Source: Strigamia acuminata (lineage: Eukaryota; Arthropoda; Chilopoda; Geophilomorpha; Linotaeniidae). Taken from it: a DNA stretch of 60,000 bases. Made by a program: the position numbers and the translations under genes. How positions within the stretch are numbered: the first letter of the stretch is position 1; every line of letters starts with the position of its first letter. Positions 43,700 to 57,000 of this stretch are shown here, one piece after another. The stretch spans positions 7,380,001 through 7,440,000 of the forward strand of contig OX442323.1 in assembly GCA_949358305.1 (NCBI GenBank). The letters run 5' to 3'. The notes under the pieces are model-generated. The model did not search any database, had not been told where the DNA came from, and saw only the letters and a list, made by a program, of their open reading frames with translations.

Positions 43700-44763
43700 A
43701 TATGAAGTTACTTCGTTTTTTAGATGTTTCCTGCTGCTTAATTTTTCGATATGTAATATCCACCGAGTCCCGAAGTTTACTGATAATATCTATCGTACTA
43801 TTCATCATCACGTGGGTTATTCCGGATGTTTGGATCGGAGCCAAGATTTAGGCCAACGGAATTAACACATATTTTAGCGCGTGGTTATTGATAATTATGA
43901 TTTTTTTTTAAATTTTTTTTGGACATATGGGGCTGTTTAGTTTGCATTCGGTTACCAGTTGCAACTAGAATGGCTTTGCTGAAGACCAGGGCACTAGTTA
44001 GGCTTATTGCCGCAATGGGGGATGTACAGATAATCTTTATTTTTAATCTTTGTTTTTGTTATTAAGTATTAAGGTTGCTTGAATTGTGGGTTGGGGTTTT
44101 TCCCATCGTATGTTTTTCGAAACAATGAATGAAAATTGAAATACGATGTATTTATCACTAATCGGTTAATCAACAGCTGTAGGATCGAAGACTCAATGTT
44201 AAAATAGATATCTTTGATTAATTTATGATGCAATGAAACTACAATTATTCTATTGATTGCAGATTTTGTTTTATTTTTTAAATTATCACAATTTTAATTG
44301 TCCAAAAAACAAAACGCAAGAAAATTGTTGTTTAAATTTTAGCTTCTCTCGTTTCTCACTCGGTGGCAGCACTTGGTTCTATGTACATAGTCTACATACA
44401 AACAAAATTAACAACTTTGTAACAATTGTAACAATTTTCTTTAATGTTTTTTTTTTTCGTTCCAACGTTTTTATGAACCATAAAATAAATATATAAATAA
44501 ATCATGATTTTATCCACAAGAAATAAATCAATCAATGCTAGTATCTCCTTTCCTCACCAGAGGTCGCACGGATAAAAACTGTTAAAATATAAACTAAATC
44601 TATTTAACTTTTCCGCTTTTTTTAAAAAAATAAACTTTTCGCATCAACAAAAAAATCCTCTAAAATATTAATACAATTTCTGCGCTTCACCTAGTATTTA
44701 AAAAAAAAAATATTTAAATAAAAAAAATAAAGAATGAAAGCCAGAATCGTGTGGCCATCGTAA
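43700..44763. other. Intergenic, no supported gene
   Basis: Follows the CRAL-TRIO 3 promoter and precedes MSL3. AT-rich, with poly-A/T tracts; open frames are short and without similarity. Confidence 0.6.
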
Positions 44764-46731
44764 ATGAAAATGGTGTCCACCAGAGGCGTAAAATTCAAAT
44801 TCGAAAAAAGTGAAACAGTACTATGTTACGAACCCGATCCAACAAAAGCCAAAGTTTTATACGAATCTAAGGTAATAAACACGAGCCATAAATACAATTA
44901 AAACAAACAACGACTACACGATCGTTTAAAATTAAAACAATTAAAATTCCGCATCTATCGCCAGTCGCTGTCACAACAACCCATTGATTCATTTATTCGC
45001 AATTTTGCAGGTGTTGGACATCGCGGTTCGCAAAGACAAATGCGGGCGCAAGATCCCCGAATATCGGGTTCACTTTAACGGCTGGAACAGTAGCTGGGAT
45101 CGATTCGTGCCTGAAGAATTAATGCTCGAAGATAACAGAGAGAATCGCGATTTACAGCAACTTCTAGCTGAACAAGCCATCGTCAAATTGTACATAAATA
45201 TCAAATAGAAATTATTTTATTGTGTTTTTGAACGAAATTTGTGTTCTGTAGGAAAAGTAACAAGAAAAGAAGGTTGTTGGAAGCGTTATTGACCGATAAG
45301 AAGAGCAGAAGTGGCAAAAATAAGAGAGATATGGGACAGGTGATACAACTCAGTCGACAAAAGGTTGGAAAAATAAGTGAAATGAATTTTATTTATTTAT
45401 TTATTTGTTTTTTTTAAATAGCATCATTTGAAACGGACAAATTCGTGCGCGAAGTCGGTGAAATTGGGGATTTTGGAGAATTTGTTGAGGATTCCCGACA
45501 GCTTGCGAAGTCAATTGGAAAAGGATTTTTTGTTTGTTAAACATTACGATAAGTTGGTGCGATTGCCGAGCGAGCCCAATGTTATTTTCATATTGGAGGA
45601 TTTTGTTCAGACATACGTTGAAAGTGAATTGCATTCCACGACCAAGTCAGGGAGCCACGAAGACTGCGATAAGAGGTGGTTAAATTAACTATTAAATGAA
45701 AAAACATTTTAACAAAATAAAAATCGTTTCAGGTTGAATTTGTGCAAGGAAGTCGTGGACGGACTTCGGATTTATTTCGATTTTACACTTTCTAATCTCT
45801 TACTCTACAATTCGGAGATGAAACAATACGAATATTATACGACGCGTTATAAATCCGATTGTATTTTCAAACGAAGGTGATAATAACGCGATTTTCTCTT
45901 ATTTCTAATATTAATTGTATCAAATTAACAGGAATTCGTCAGCCATTTCAACAGCTACAACCTGTGATATTGCGGAACCGTTTTTGGAAGACTCTGAATC
46001 AACTCTGGAAATAGATAATGGCGATGGTACGGACCTTTTATAAATGCTTGTATCGATTAAATAGTTGATTTTTGCGCTCAAACAGTGAAATCTGACGACG
46101 ATTCTTTGCTGAACCGAACGATTCCCATCGAAAAAGACAGTTGTTCGTCGGATAACAGCACGAAAAAGATCGAATCACCCGAAGCTGCTTCCCCGTCGAC
46201 CTCTTTCCTCAAGTCGGTCGAAATATCGAATTGAACGATATTTTGAAGAGAATTATTGAGTTTTTTTGTTTAAATTGCAGGCATTCGCCGCAGAGATTCT
46301 ACGACTTGCGATGTCGCCATTGCCAGGACGCGTTAAACTGGAGTCTTCTTCCTGCGAGTGTCTACGACAACGAAACCCCGGCTCCATCGCTGATTTACGG
46401 CGCTCATCACTTGCTGCGGCTTTTTGGTGATTTTTGGTGATAAAACGATCGGATTGTTGGATTTTTAACGTTTTTCTTGTTGTTTTCTCTAGTGAAACTT
46501 CCAGATTTATTGAGCCGCTCGAATATGCCGCTGAAAAAGCTACGACTGTTGGGAAAACATTTGCAAACATTTCTCAGGTATTTAATTGTAATTATTTCGA
46601 TTTATTTGGGTTTTGATTATATTTTATTTAGGTATTTGGATGATAAACATGAAGAGTTGTTTCACGACTCGGATTATGTCGATTTCAAGGAGAATTTCGA
46701 TTCGACGACGAATTTAGCGCTCGTTAGATGA
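44764..46731 (+). CDS. msl-3: MSL3 (male-specific lethal 3) chromodomain-MRG protein
   Basis: Ten exons: 44764-44871, 45011-45189, 45252-45363, 45422-45675, 45733-45876, 45932-46026, 46086-46212, 46281-46426, 46493-46577 and 46632-46731, predicting 449 aa (443 if the second in-frame ATG at 44770 is used). Residues ~10-90 form the chromo-barrel domain (ETVLCYEPDPTKAKVLYESK, VHFNGWNSSWDRFVPEELML). The MRG domain is split by a Ser-rich linker: LVRLPSEPNVIFILEDFV, CKEVVDGLRIYFDFTLSNLL, then WSLLPASVY, SLIYGAHHLLRLFVKLP and FLRYLDDKHEELF. The order matches fly and human MSL3 rather than MRG15. MSL3 is a subunit of the MSL histone H4K16 acetyltransferase complex and reads methylated histone tails. 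A poly(A) signal candidate is AATAAA at 47104. Confidence 0.95.
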
Positions 46732-47156
46732 TTTTCCTGGTTCGCAAATGACCGTATTCTTTTACCAAAACTCAGGTGTTGACTGGTGGAACGTGGAGTG
46801 GAATTAGCTTCTAGTCTGTGTTGGTTTAACAAAGAAAGTTTGTGTAAAGTGTAATTTATTTTCCTATGTAAAATGTAGTGAAATCGTCAATCGACACCAT
46901 TTGAATTAGCTCTAGTTTAAATTTAAATGGCGTCGTTATTTTTGCTAAAAGAAATGTCAGATTTCGTTTCCGTTTTTCGTTTCGTCTTTTGAATTCCTCG
47001 TGCCAAACTGGATGATTTTTTGTTTTTTTAATTTTTAAATGATTGCTCAGGTTTTCTCATGTATGTACTTGCCCCGACAGTAGAGTGCATATTTAATAAC
47101 AATAATAAAGAATTATACAAATATATATATTTACAGAATTTCTATAAAAATTAATT

Positions 47157-50100
47157 TCAAATCTTTTTCGTTTTCCGACCGTGATGTCTCGGTCGGTTCC
47201 GGTCTCTCGGAAGCGTGAACGTGATGCACTGCTTATCTAACAATTCTTTCAGGGTGGCCATTTTGATTTTCAGACCGGAATTTTTGATTTCCGAATGAAG
47301 TTCGTTGAAGTTAATCGGCTGTTATTTTGTTTTTATATAAAAAAAAAAGGTGAGTTGAAGAAAAAATTCGAATTAATTTGTTTCTAATTTACCTCGTATA
47401 GAAGTATCTTTTTATGAATATCCGGTCTCGACCGTACGAATCGTTTAAACGCTTCGGAAACGTCGGCGGTAGGCGGCGATGGAGATTCTTCGAGAAAACA
47501 CGTTTCTTCCAGCATTTCTTGGCTCCTAGAAGCGAAAAACGGTAAACATTATCCAATTTTTTCAACATTTATTTCGTACTCGTTAAGAGGGTCGCTTTGC
47601 GAGCCACTTAAGTCGGCCTCGTTTTCATGATCCGCCATTTTGACCGATTTTTCAATGCCTGAATTCTCATGCTCGCTATCCGTCACCACTGGAATCAAGA
47701 AAATTACGATTAAAATTTAATTTAATTTAAAAAAATGTTATTTTTACAAGGATGGGTTCCTTCGTATATATGGTCGAGCATTTGAATCGCCTTTTTTTTC
47801 GGCAATTGACGAAGCCCAAATTTCTTGAGTTGTTCCTAACACGAAAAGAGAATTTTATTTCATCAATTTATTTATTTTTGTAAACATTTTGTAAACATTT
47901 TTGCGATATTTACTCTAATGACCGGCGTATTCATGTCTACGTAATTCGGTTTCGGTGTTATATTCGTGGCGACGGGTTGAGACGCACTTATTTGCTTTTT
48001 TCGTCGTACCATCTTCGTTTTAGTGTCCGAAGTTAATTTCTTCTTCTTCGGAGTGACTTGCACGTCGGAAATTGGCTTTTCTCCAATTTTGCTTCTCTTA
48101 ATCCTTTCGGCGAGGGGCAAAATTGGCGTTTCCGGTCGCAAAACGTCGACGGACGGCGTCAATGGCGTCAGATTTGGACTCAAAACCTTTAAAATCAACA
48201 GAAATTCGATCAATTTGTTCGCTATTTCAAAAAATAACGTACGAATCTCACTCCCGACAAATCGTCGTTGCAATCGTCGTAATCCCTCCACGAAATATTC
48301 CTATCTTGAGCGGGTTCCGCTTCACGAAACGATTCCGGTTGCGAATAACACATTCCCGCTAAACGGACAAGAAAAATCGTTTATTTCCTCCAATAAACCA
48401 GAAAATGGGATACAAACTACTTACAAACATTGTGTACACCGAAAAAATCGGCATCTATAAACTCAACACTATCGGAATTTTCATTTTGGTCGATCATTTT
48501 GTGCGAAACTGATCCGAGCGTGCGCGATTCGTCATCAAGCGCCGGTTGATCGTCGGATAAATTTAATCTCGAAATGATGGGAGAAGAAAAAGACGGCATG
48601 ACGTCATCGAATGGTGAGCGAGCTCTCGGTGATTCGTTGCAATTCGGCCTAGAGATGCCGGGCGGAGTAAACGACGCTTCGATTTCGTTGTCGTCGCTCG
48701 TCGTGATGGAGGACACGCTGAAAAATCTTTCGTTTCGAGTCGTTTTTGTGATTGGAGTCGACGCGGAGGCGAAAGGACTTTTGAAATCGACATCGCCGTC
48801 ACGGTTCCTCGTTATTTCCGAGTTAATCGTGGGAGAAACGCAATAATCGACGTCGTCGTCCGATGGATCGTCTTCGTAATCGATCATCGGTAACAATTCG
48901 GGCGAAATACATTCGGGCGACGAGAAATTTTGTTGTTTCGCGCAAAATTCGGGTGTAGGAGCGAATCGGTCGAGCAATTCGTGCACGTTGTACCTAAAAA
49001 AGGCAAAAATTAATTATAAGATTGTAATTATTGGAGAAAAAAAATTAAAATTACCTTTTTGCGAGGGTTTTTACGTCTTTTGGAAGGTCTTCGCTGAGGG
49101 AATCGATGCGAGCGGTGTACAAAAACGATAGGAATATTCGGGCCGATTCGGCGGACACCATCGACCAATCGAGGACGGAAGTGTCGTTGTGCTGGGTCTC
49201 CTCGTACAGGGGCAAACATCGAGCGAATAGAACGAAACGATGCGCGTAAATGATGATTTTATCTTTGGTGCGAATTGTGACGTCACTTAATTTTGGCTTT
49301 CCAACCATGGAATCAAAATCGACGACTAAACGGTCGAAATTCGTCGTTTGTTCGTCCGATAACTGTCGAATTAAGTGGGATTAGTTTGGGTTTTTGGTGT
49401 ATTTAATCGTTTTTTCGGTTTTCACTTTGGAGTTGGTCGATTTTTCGGTGCGATCGAATTCGCGAGCACTTTGCAAATGATTTTCGAGCGGAATTTGAGT
49501 CGCGTCGCGACCGGGAATGTCCGAAAGCAATTTCCTCTTTGAGGCGACGAATGTAAACAAATTTCCATCCACTTCCGTGTGCGGACACGACGCTTTGCGC
49601 CACAAAACGGGACTCTGGAATAGAAATTTAATTGGTTTAATGGAAAATAATGATTTTCTTGAGGTTTTAAACACCTTGATTGGTCTGTTTTTGGTCTTCT
49701 CGACGTCTTTTTTGAGTCCCATGATGTCGTTGAGATTCAATATCGGCATTTTTTCCTGAAAAACGATTAAATTTTAGTGGATTTTCATTATTTCCGGTCG
49801 AAAACAACAAACTTCTTCGTCCAGAACCTGAGAAATCTTGATTTGCAGTAACTCTGCCCTTTCTTTCGGTGTTACCGTCATTAAACTAGGCAACAAAACA
49901 CTAAAAGAAAACGAAATTGAATAATTGAAACCCAAAAATCGATTTTAAAGCAATTACTTCTCGAGTTTTCTTTTCTTTCGTCTGTCCTGAATGGAATTCT
50001 TGGACGAGGATGCGGCGGGAATTTCGAATTCGAATAAATCGGCCTCGCTTTGGCGATCGCTTTCCTCTTTCAACGACAAGGAAATTGCGAGCGCCATTTG

Positions 50101-50914
50101 CAAATCGGGATCCACTTTACTAAAAACAAAAAATTTAAAAATTTAGATTTAATTTTTAAATATATTTAAATCGAACCTCATTCCCTTTGGTTTAGTAACC
50201 GCTTTGGGTTTTTGTACTGCAGTGGGTAGTCGCAAGGCACGGCGCTCCTCCGCTTGCTTTTCCATTAGTTTGTTCACTTGGATCAATTTTTCGGGATCGG
50301 TCACGCCGTTCGACCGGGCGCAAACCTTCAAATGGTTCGTTTTAGCCTTTAAATAACGTCAAAATCAAAATCGTTACGTATTTATGCGTTAAAATGATTT
50401 ATTTACGCTCTCGGTCACATCTTTCTTGCAAAAAGGACATTGGTAGACGAGCTGAGGAATTGTATTCGCTTCGATTTGCTCGTCGATGCACCTGAATGAC
50501 GTGTATAAATATGGCGGCTTATTTTGTTTTGAATAATCGGTGAATTAATTACCTATTTATATGCTGCATTCTTCGTTGCACATTCATATGAGTTAATTCC
50601 TTCTTGCAAACATGGCAGGTGAATTTCTCTTCGATTTCCGAATCTTTAAAATGTTATTCGTTTGAATTTGTTTGATTTATTTATTTTGTTACCCACCGCG
50701 GCCACCGCCATTTTGATTTCGGTCGCCATTATTGAATTGCATCGGTCCTTTCTATTGAAGTAAAAAGTTGAATTGTTTATTTATTTATTTAAATTTTGTG
50801 TTTTGTCTTTTTTATTTTTACTGTTTTAATTTCATCGATGGTTTTCACTTTTTTCTCATTATTTGTCTCCTGGGAGTCGTGCGGCCTTTTGAGTGACAAT
50901 TTAGTTCGTTTCAT
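47157..50914 (-). CDS. SLX4: SLX4 structure-specific endonuclease scaffold
   Basis: 17 exons on the minus strand: 50822-50914, 50697-50751, 50553-50643, 50407-50491, 50177-50346, 49958-50119, 49813-49900, 49675-49755, 49426-49614, 49055-49362, 48425-48993, 48243-48358, 47914-48186, 47748-47835, 47580-47688, 47393-47525 and 47157-47318. All phases close, giving about 923 aa. Order: two UBZ4-type zinc fingers (CHVCKKEL...HINRC at ~60-81; CPFCKKDV...HLKVC at ~100-120); a helix like the segment after UBZ in vertebrates (DPDLQMALAISLSLKEE); a BTB domain (~338-440, DVTIRTKDKIIIYAHRFVLFA); a long acidic linker; a SAP-like segment (LKKFGLRQLPKKKAIQML); and the SLX1-binding C-terminus (LLDKQCITFT). 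SLX4 scaffolds SLX1, MUS81 and XPF nucleases in crosslink repair and Holliday junction resolution. It is convergent with MSL3, with 425 bp between stops. Confidence 0.95.
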
Positions 50915-50990
50915 TTTAAACGTTAAGCAACATTTTAATGCATGATTTACACTTGGGTTTGTACATTCAACTAAAGGCTAGAGAAAGACG

Positions 50991-51341
50991 TTAGTCGTCG
51001 ATGGGCGCCGTGTTGTGGAAGTCGTCGGCGATTTGTCGATCTCTTTTGAGGTTCGCGAGAGTGACACCGGACACCATGTGACTCAGAAATTCCTTTCTAC
51101 GCTCAGGTTGGTCCGGTTTGAAGTTTGTTAACTTGTCGGCACCGACGCCGAGTCTGAAATGAAAAGAAATTCGTTGTTTTGGAAATTTTTTTGAGTTGGT
51201 TTTGCGTTAGGCTTACTGCAAAAGAATTCCGACTCCGCAGAAAAGCGCTATGGCCGAAGCGCAGACGATGAGTTGATGGCGATGTGCGGGAGTTCCTCTT
51301 ATTCGAATTGGGGAAGGAGTTTTATACCAATCCCAACGCAT
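50991..51341 (-). CDS. Small single-pass membrane protein
   Basis: Two exons on the minus strand, 51217-51341 and 50991-51153, predicting 95 aa. A basic N-terminus (MRWDWYKTPSPIRIRG) is followed by one hydrophobic segment (LIVCASAIALFCGVGILLQL, ~residues 24-43) and a charged, soluble C-terminus ending DDFHNTAPIDD. Arg/Trp-rich N-terminus plus one membrane segment suggests a mitochondrial inner-membrane or similar small protein, but no family is recognised. The splice junction is in phase (CA|A). Its stop codon is only 76 bp from the SLX4 start on the same strand, with no room for a conventional promoter. Confidence 0.75.
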
Positions 51342-52480
51342 CGAGATGGAAGTATTTTCTTAACGATGACGAAAACTAAGCCGGTTATATGAAAATTGTT
51401 AGTTTGAGGTTTTTCCGGTAGATGGCGGGTTGAATAAAACTAAAAGCGCTTCGAAGCGAGACTTTTAAAATAAATTATCAGACATTTCGAAGGATTTTCT
51501 TTATTTTTTCAATATTAATTGGTATGTTTTTCATTTTCGAGATAATCGACGATTGGAGATCAATTTCGTGTGCACTTCTCCGACGTGGAGGAATTCTATT
51601 CGCTTCTATTTGTGCATCGACGCGCCTAAATTTGCATTCAAATATGGCGGTTATTTATGTATATTTGAATTCACGGTTTTGGTTTTTCCCGATAGATCGC
51701 GGGTCGAAGGGTTTTAAAATAAATTATCGGACATTTTTTTTTTATATTTTTTTTTTATTTTAATACCATTTTACAAGGAAAAAAAAATCGGATCGATTAA
51801 AAACAAAAATAATTTTTAAAAAAATAAAGAAACAATTTTATTTTTTATTTTTTAAAAAAAAAATTTTTATTCCATCGATTATTTTTTATATTTTCTCACG
51901 AGGTTGCTTTAATGACTTTGTTGTTTGTAAATGGTGGCAGGTTGCGCAAAATTCTTACAATGCGAGATAATTAGAGATCGATTGCGCAGAATAGTTGCAA
52001 GTGGTTGTTCGTGATCGTGATTAATGGCAAAGTAAATAACGAAAGAGAGGAAAAAGAAAGGAGAAGCAAAAAGAAAAATAAACATAAAGGTGAGAGGTCA
52101 AGTTGGCTTCTGTATCTTGGTGGGTTTAAACCTGTAGTAAAGTGCCCATACAAGAATGTTAATGATATTTTTAGGAGCCGATAAAGATGATTAAAGGCTG
52201 CATTAACAACAATCTTTTACTGCATTTTTCGGGAAAACAAATATAACAAGAGATATGTAAAGCATCAGAATTGCATTAAAGATTTACACCATCTGGCGCC
52301 AGGGGAATAATTAAGTCAGATGGATGCCAAAAGTGAAAAATAGCAATACAATTTTTGTGATGTATTCATTGGAGGATCAAAAATGTGGGGGAATGAGAGC
52401 TAAGGCCAACCCCTTGACCAATAGAAAAAAATTATTTTTGGACATTTTTAGTATTAAAAATTTATTTTTGGACCAGAAAT
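51342..52480. other. Intergenic, no supported gene
   Basis: The segment at about 51410-51735 contains two related blocks. Each has TTTTCCSRTAGAT followed by GCGGGT and later TTTTAAAATAAATTATCRGACAT, so an approximately 300 bp diverged direct repeat is present. The rest is AT-rich. Confidence 0.6.
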
Positions 52481-52770
52481 TTATTTATTGGACAGTTTTT
52501 GGATATTTTTAGTTTTAATTATTCATTTTTGTAACATTTTTGCAGCAGAAATGTATTTTTTGGACATTTTTGCACCAGAAATGTATTTTTTGGACATTTT
52601 TGAACCAAAATGTATTTTTTGGACATTTTTGCAGCAAAAATGTATTTTTTGGACATTTTTGCAGCAAAAATTTATTTTTTGGATATTTTAGTACCGAAAA
52701 TTTATTTTTTGGACATTTTTGCATCAAAAATTTATTTTTTTGACAGTTTTTGGATATTTTTTCACTAAAA
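52480..52770. repeat. Tandem repeat, about 30 bp unit
   Basis: About eight copies of TTTTTTGGACATTTTTGCAG plus CAAAAATGTA. Phe-rich and Lys/Asn-rich frames on both strands are artefacts. Confidence 0.9.
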
Positions 52771-54058
52771 TCATCCACTTTTTGTGTGACAAATTGACCC
52801 AAAATGGCCACCCCCGTACACAGTTTTCTGGATCCACTCCTGGAAACATTTTTTTGTTAACTTTTTCTACAGATAAAACGTGAAGAAATTTTATCCCGTC
52901 ATTCGGTAGTGTTGTTTTCAAAGTTTCTCACATTCTTCGGGGAAATTTAAAAGATTATATTACATCTGATTAAACGAAGCTGAGCAAATCGCTCAAATGT
53001 CAAAGTGACATTCAATTAGAGACACGTTTGTTCCATATTTGCACTCATTTAATTTCTTCATATTCTTTGAAATTTAATTCCAGCCATTGGATTTTTCCTT
53101 ATTTTTTTTTCATTGACAAAAGGTGATTATGGTTTGTGGACCCTAGTGTAGGCACGTGGCAATAAATTTCTTAGTTGTATCGATTTATTTGTGTTTTTTT
53201 TTTATGTGTCTAACTCACGTTTTGTTGGGAACACAAGAAAATAAACGAGCATTTGAAATGCAATTATTTTTTAATTTATTTATGTTCTACAGTTTCTCCG
53301 AGCATCCTCAGTTACAAAAATAATGACACAATTGTGCACCTCAATCACAGATTCGTTTATTTTTTGTTTATTTTTTTAAAATCATTCAAATAAACGACGG
53401 TAAAATAAAAGTCAAAAGATCACAGCAGTCCCCTTGATCACCCGTGCCCCGTGCTCATTTATTACGTCATTCCAGCGGCAATTCCGGCCAATCTCGTACG
53501 ATTTTATGTGGCAATTGAGGGTGATGTAACAGTTGTTTTCACCTAATCAATAACACTCTTCATCCTTCCTATTTCATGCCAAATAGGCCCCTGTATATAT
53601 ATATATAGATTTATTATGTTTATTTTCGTTTTATTATAGTTTTATATACGGTAACAGGTAACATAATTTCTGCCATTAATCTCATACGTGACATCATGAC
53701 TTAATGACGTCATAAAATCTCGAGCGCGGGAAAAACGTTGGTCGAAAATAGTTGTGTGAGAATTAAATTTTTATTTTTCTTTCCAAGTCATCTCCAACCG
53801 TAAAAGAGTCAAAAATAGCCTTAGCTTATTCGTAGAAAAATGATGTCGGCTCTATGTACGAATTGTGCAAAAAAAAGCGAAAATATCGTTCGACTTTGAA
53901 GCCTACAACTATGAGCAAGATGGCCGCCGCGGCAGTTAAGCAAATAAACTCGTGCTTAAATGTATAAAGTTTGTGTATATATATGTCGCTTCTCAAGCGC
54001 TAGAAAACGAAATACATGAAATTTTCTGTCGTAGGTAACCAAATTTCAAAAGAGTTAT
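52771..54058. other. Intergenic, no supported gene
   Basis: No repeat family or gene recognised. AAGATGGCCGCC at 53929-53940 is YY1-like. 3'UTR of the TMEM272-like gene is expected near the right end. Confidence 0.5.
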
Positions 54059-57000
54059 CTAGAAAATGGCAGCAAGCAGATGCCCGATGCCCAAACAGCA
54101 AGCGAAGAGCGCGAATGCGGCGACGATGGCGTAGCTCGCGCCGATCTGTCCCAAAGCGAAAAAATAGACGGTACGGTCGCACCAATTGCGCGGAGCCAGC
54201 GCCGGAGCCGTGTAGTTGGGCTGGAAAATCGTCAAAGTCCAGTAGTTGCCCGCCACGAACCACACGACGAGAAAAAGCGTCAACAACGTCTCCAAAACTC
54301 TGGCGCACAAGATGGCGCCCGCCACTTCGCCGTGGTGGGTGCTGAGAAGAAGCGACTCTTCGAAGTGTCCGTAATGTCGTCGGGAGCGAGTTTGGCGCCA
54401 CGCGAGAAGCGAAATTCGCAACAAACCGAAGCAACCGCCCACCAATAAATAGATGGGCACGTGCGGCTCTCTCGGGCAGTTGCGCAGGTACTTTACGCCT
54501 GGATCCATCAAGAAAAATTGCATTTTTTAATTATTTTTGACATTTTTGACATTTTTGACGATTTATTTTCGTTAGACTTACCCATGACGACCATGAGAAT
54601 CGGCATGACGGCGAGGAGGAGCAGGAGAGCGGTGAAGAAAACTTGAAAAGGCGAAGAGAGAGAAAGGATTTGATTAATTAATAGGAAAGCCGGTTTCGGT
54701 CGGGCGGGAATTGGATTAAGATGCGAGTACAAGCAAATGCAATTTAGTGGCGTGTGTGGGAAGCGAGCGGTCACGGGAGGACTTGGGATTGCATTAAAAT
54801 GCAATTTGTACGCGTTTAATGCATTGATTAATTGCAATTTTTACCTGTGTTGAACAAAATGCCAAGTGCGCGACCCACGAAATCGACGCAGCCGCTCGCC
54901 TCGTCGTTCGCGTCGCGCATCTGGTAGACGATCGACCCGTAATTGGCTCCCCGGACCGCACCCCCGCTCTCCACATCGTCGTACAGATGCTTGCGATCAT
55001 CCACAGAGATCTGGAAAATAAAATTGATAATTAGATGCGCTCGGGCGACCGGTTTTATCTCGTTTATTGATGGACCCGCAGGATAAGTGCTCGTATTCTT
55101 TACTTGCATCTCATCCCGCGGGATTGGGAGGAAAACCGAGGAAAACTCAAGGACAGGGCGAATTTTAAAGGTGAAGCGAGTCGAGCGAAAGGTCAGAGGG
55201 CGTCCCCTTTTTGAGAATTGCTTGAAGTTACTGTTATTTCTTACTTACTGTGTTTATTATCCTCTTTTATTGTAATTTATTGCTTTGTTGTTGTTTGATT
55301 CTCATTTTCCTTGTTATTTCTCTGATTTCTGTTATATTTCCTACGTTCTACTATTCCCATGTAAATCTTTGGCAGTGAAAGGTCAGAGGGCGTTTGCTCG
55401 TAAATCTTTGGCATCTCCGCCGTTCCGACGCGGCCAACGAGTGCGGGGCGGCGGGGAACACTCGTGGAAGATGCGTATCGATGAGGAAAGGTCGACTTTA
55501 AAGGATTTTCAGCCGTCTTGTGCTCCAAAATAGCTGTGGGGGAAGCGAGGCCGAGGTGGGTCTCTGGGGGTTTGAACGCCATCAAGTTTTCTCAATATCT
55601 ACACAAGTTTGTTATGTGTGTTGTGTGCGCTTCACTTTTAAATTGATTCCGTTTGGAAAGATGCAATGTCGTAAATGAGCGGTTTCGAGGGTTTCGACGG
55701 CGAAATTCGATTATTTGGCGGGGGATTTTTGAAATTTGGTACAGTGGGTCATTGAATTGATTTTTGAATTATTAATTTGTGTTTTGGGTTTAATTTTAGC
55801 TGCGATTGATTGGAATTGGTTGTTAAAGTATTCCCAAGTAATAAAACTATGTTAAATCTAGGTTAAATCTATACAAATTGTCTATCTTGGTATTTAATAT
55901 AGAATAAGGATTAAACTATGCCGAAACAACATAGCATTGACATGAAATTAGCGCATTTTGGTCACGATTTTGACAATTGTTTGTGGTTTGTGAATTATTT
56001 ATGATGTGTGGCAATTTGTTTGCGGGGTTTGGCGGGAAAAAATTATAATGATAATAATAAATTTGGGGAGTCGAGCGTGAATTGATTCGCGTCTAACGTG
56101 CGAACAACGAAGTACGGACAAGGGTGTTTTAATGGAATTTCCGAGGCGTGAAAGTGTTTTACAACCAGACACGATTTTTTTTTTATTTCTAATCTGTTTA
56201 AATAAATATAAAATTTTAAATAAAAAAAAATTAAACGTCGTGGTGTTGGATTTCCATGGTAACGGCGCTCATCACTAGCGCCGTGGTCTGAATGATAAAA
56301 ACAGAAATAAATAAAAAAAATGCACGGTCGTTGTCGTGGAAACGGGTCGAAAACAAAGCTAATGGCGAGAAAAAATTGTAGAAAAAATAATATTAAGTCG
56401 AGGTGCGTTAATTTAACGCGTATCGCGAGATTCGCCACGATAGTTGTGGTCAGGAACTGGCTATTAAGGTTGACATTTGTTAAGCCTCGTTTTTCTTCGT
56501 TTGCCCGTCTCGTGTCGCACGTGCACGCGTTTTTTCTTCTCTTTTTCTTTCTTTTGTCGCTCCCCACTCAACTCACAGACTCAATTTACTCGATCAATGG
56601 CTAAAAAGAGATTCCGCGTACTCGTGTTGATTGCCAGATTCAACGAGTCGAAATCGAAATTAGTTGATCGAGTTTTGCATTACGCACAACCCCAATGTTT
56701 TGCCCCCTCGGACTTGTTGCGCGGCTTCCCCGCAATACAACACTGGGGGAGAAACCGAATTCAAGGCGGTGCTTTTTAAAAAATTATAAAATAATTTTAT
56801 AATTTTTTTTTTTAATATTTTTTTTTATATTTTTACCTGACTGACGGTATTTGAGGAGCGTCGCGAGTCGGGGTCCGGAGGCGTGAGCGTGGTGGACGTG
56901 GTGGTGACGCTGGAGACACTGGGCCGATTGCTGCGCGGGGAAGCGGACGTTGCATTGGGTTTGTGCAGGGGCACCAAGGAAGAGGCGCGTTCCCGGTCCC

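Noticed and set aside
54016-54448. Plus-strand frames of 109-122 codons
   Set aside because: Antisense of the last exon of the TMEM272-like gene.
56043-56779. Overlapping frames on both strands within the TMEM272-like intron
   Set aside because: Low-complexity (Phe/Lys-rich) and with no family pattern or splice support.
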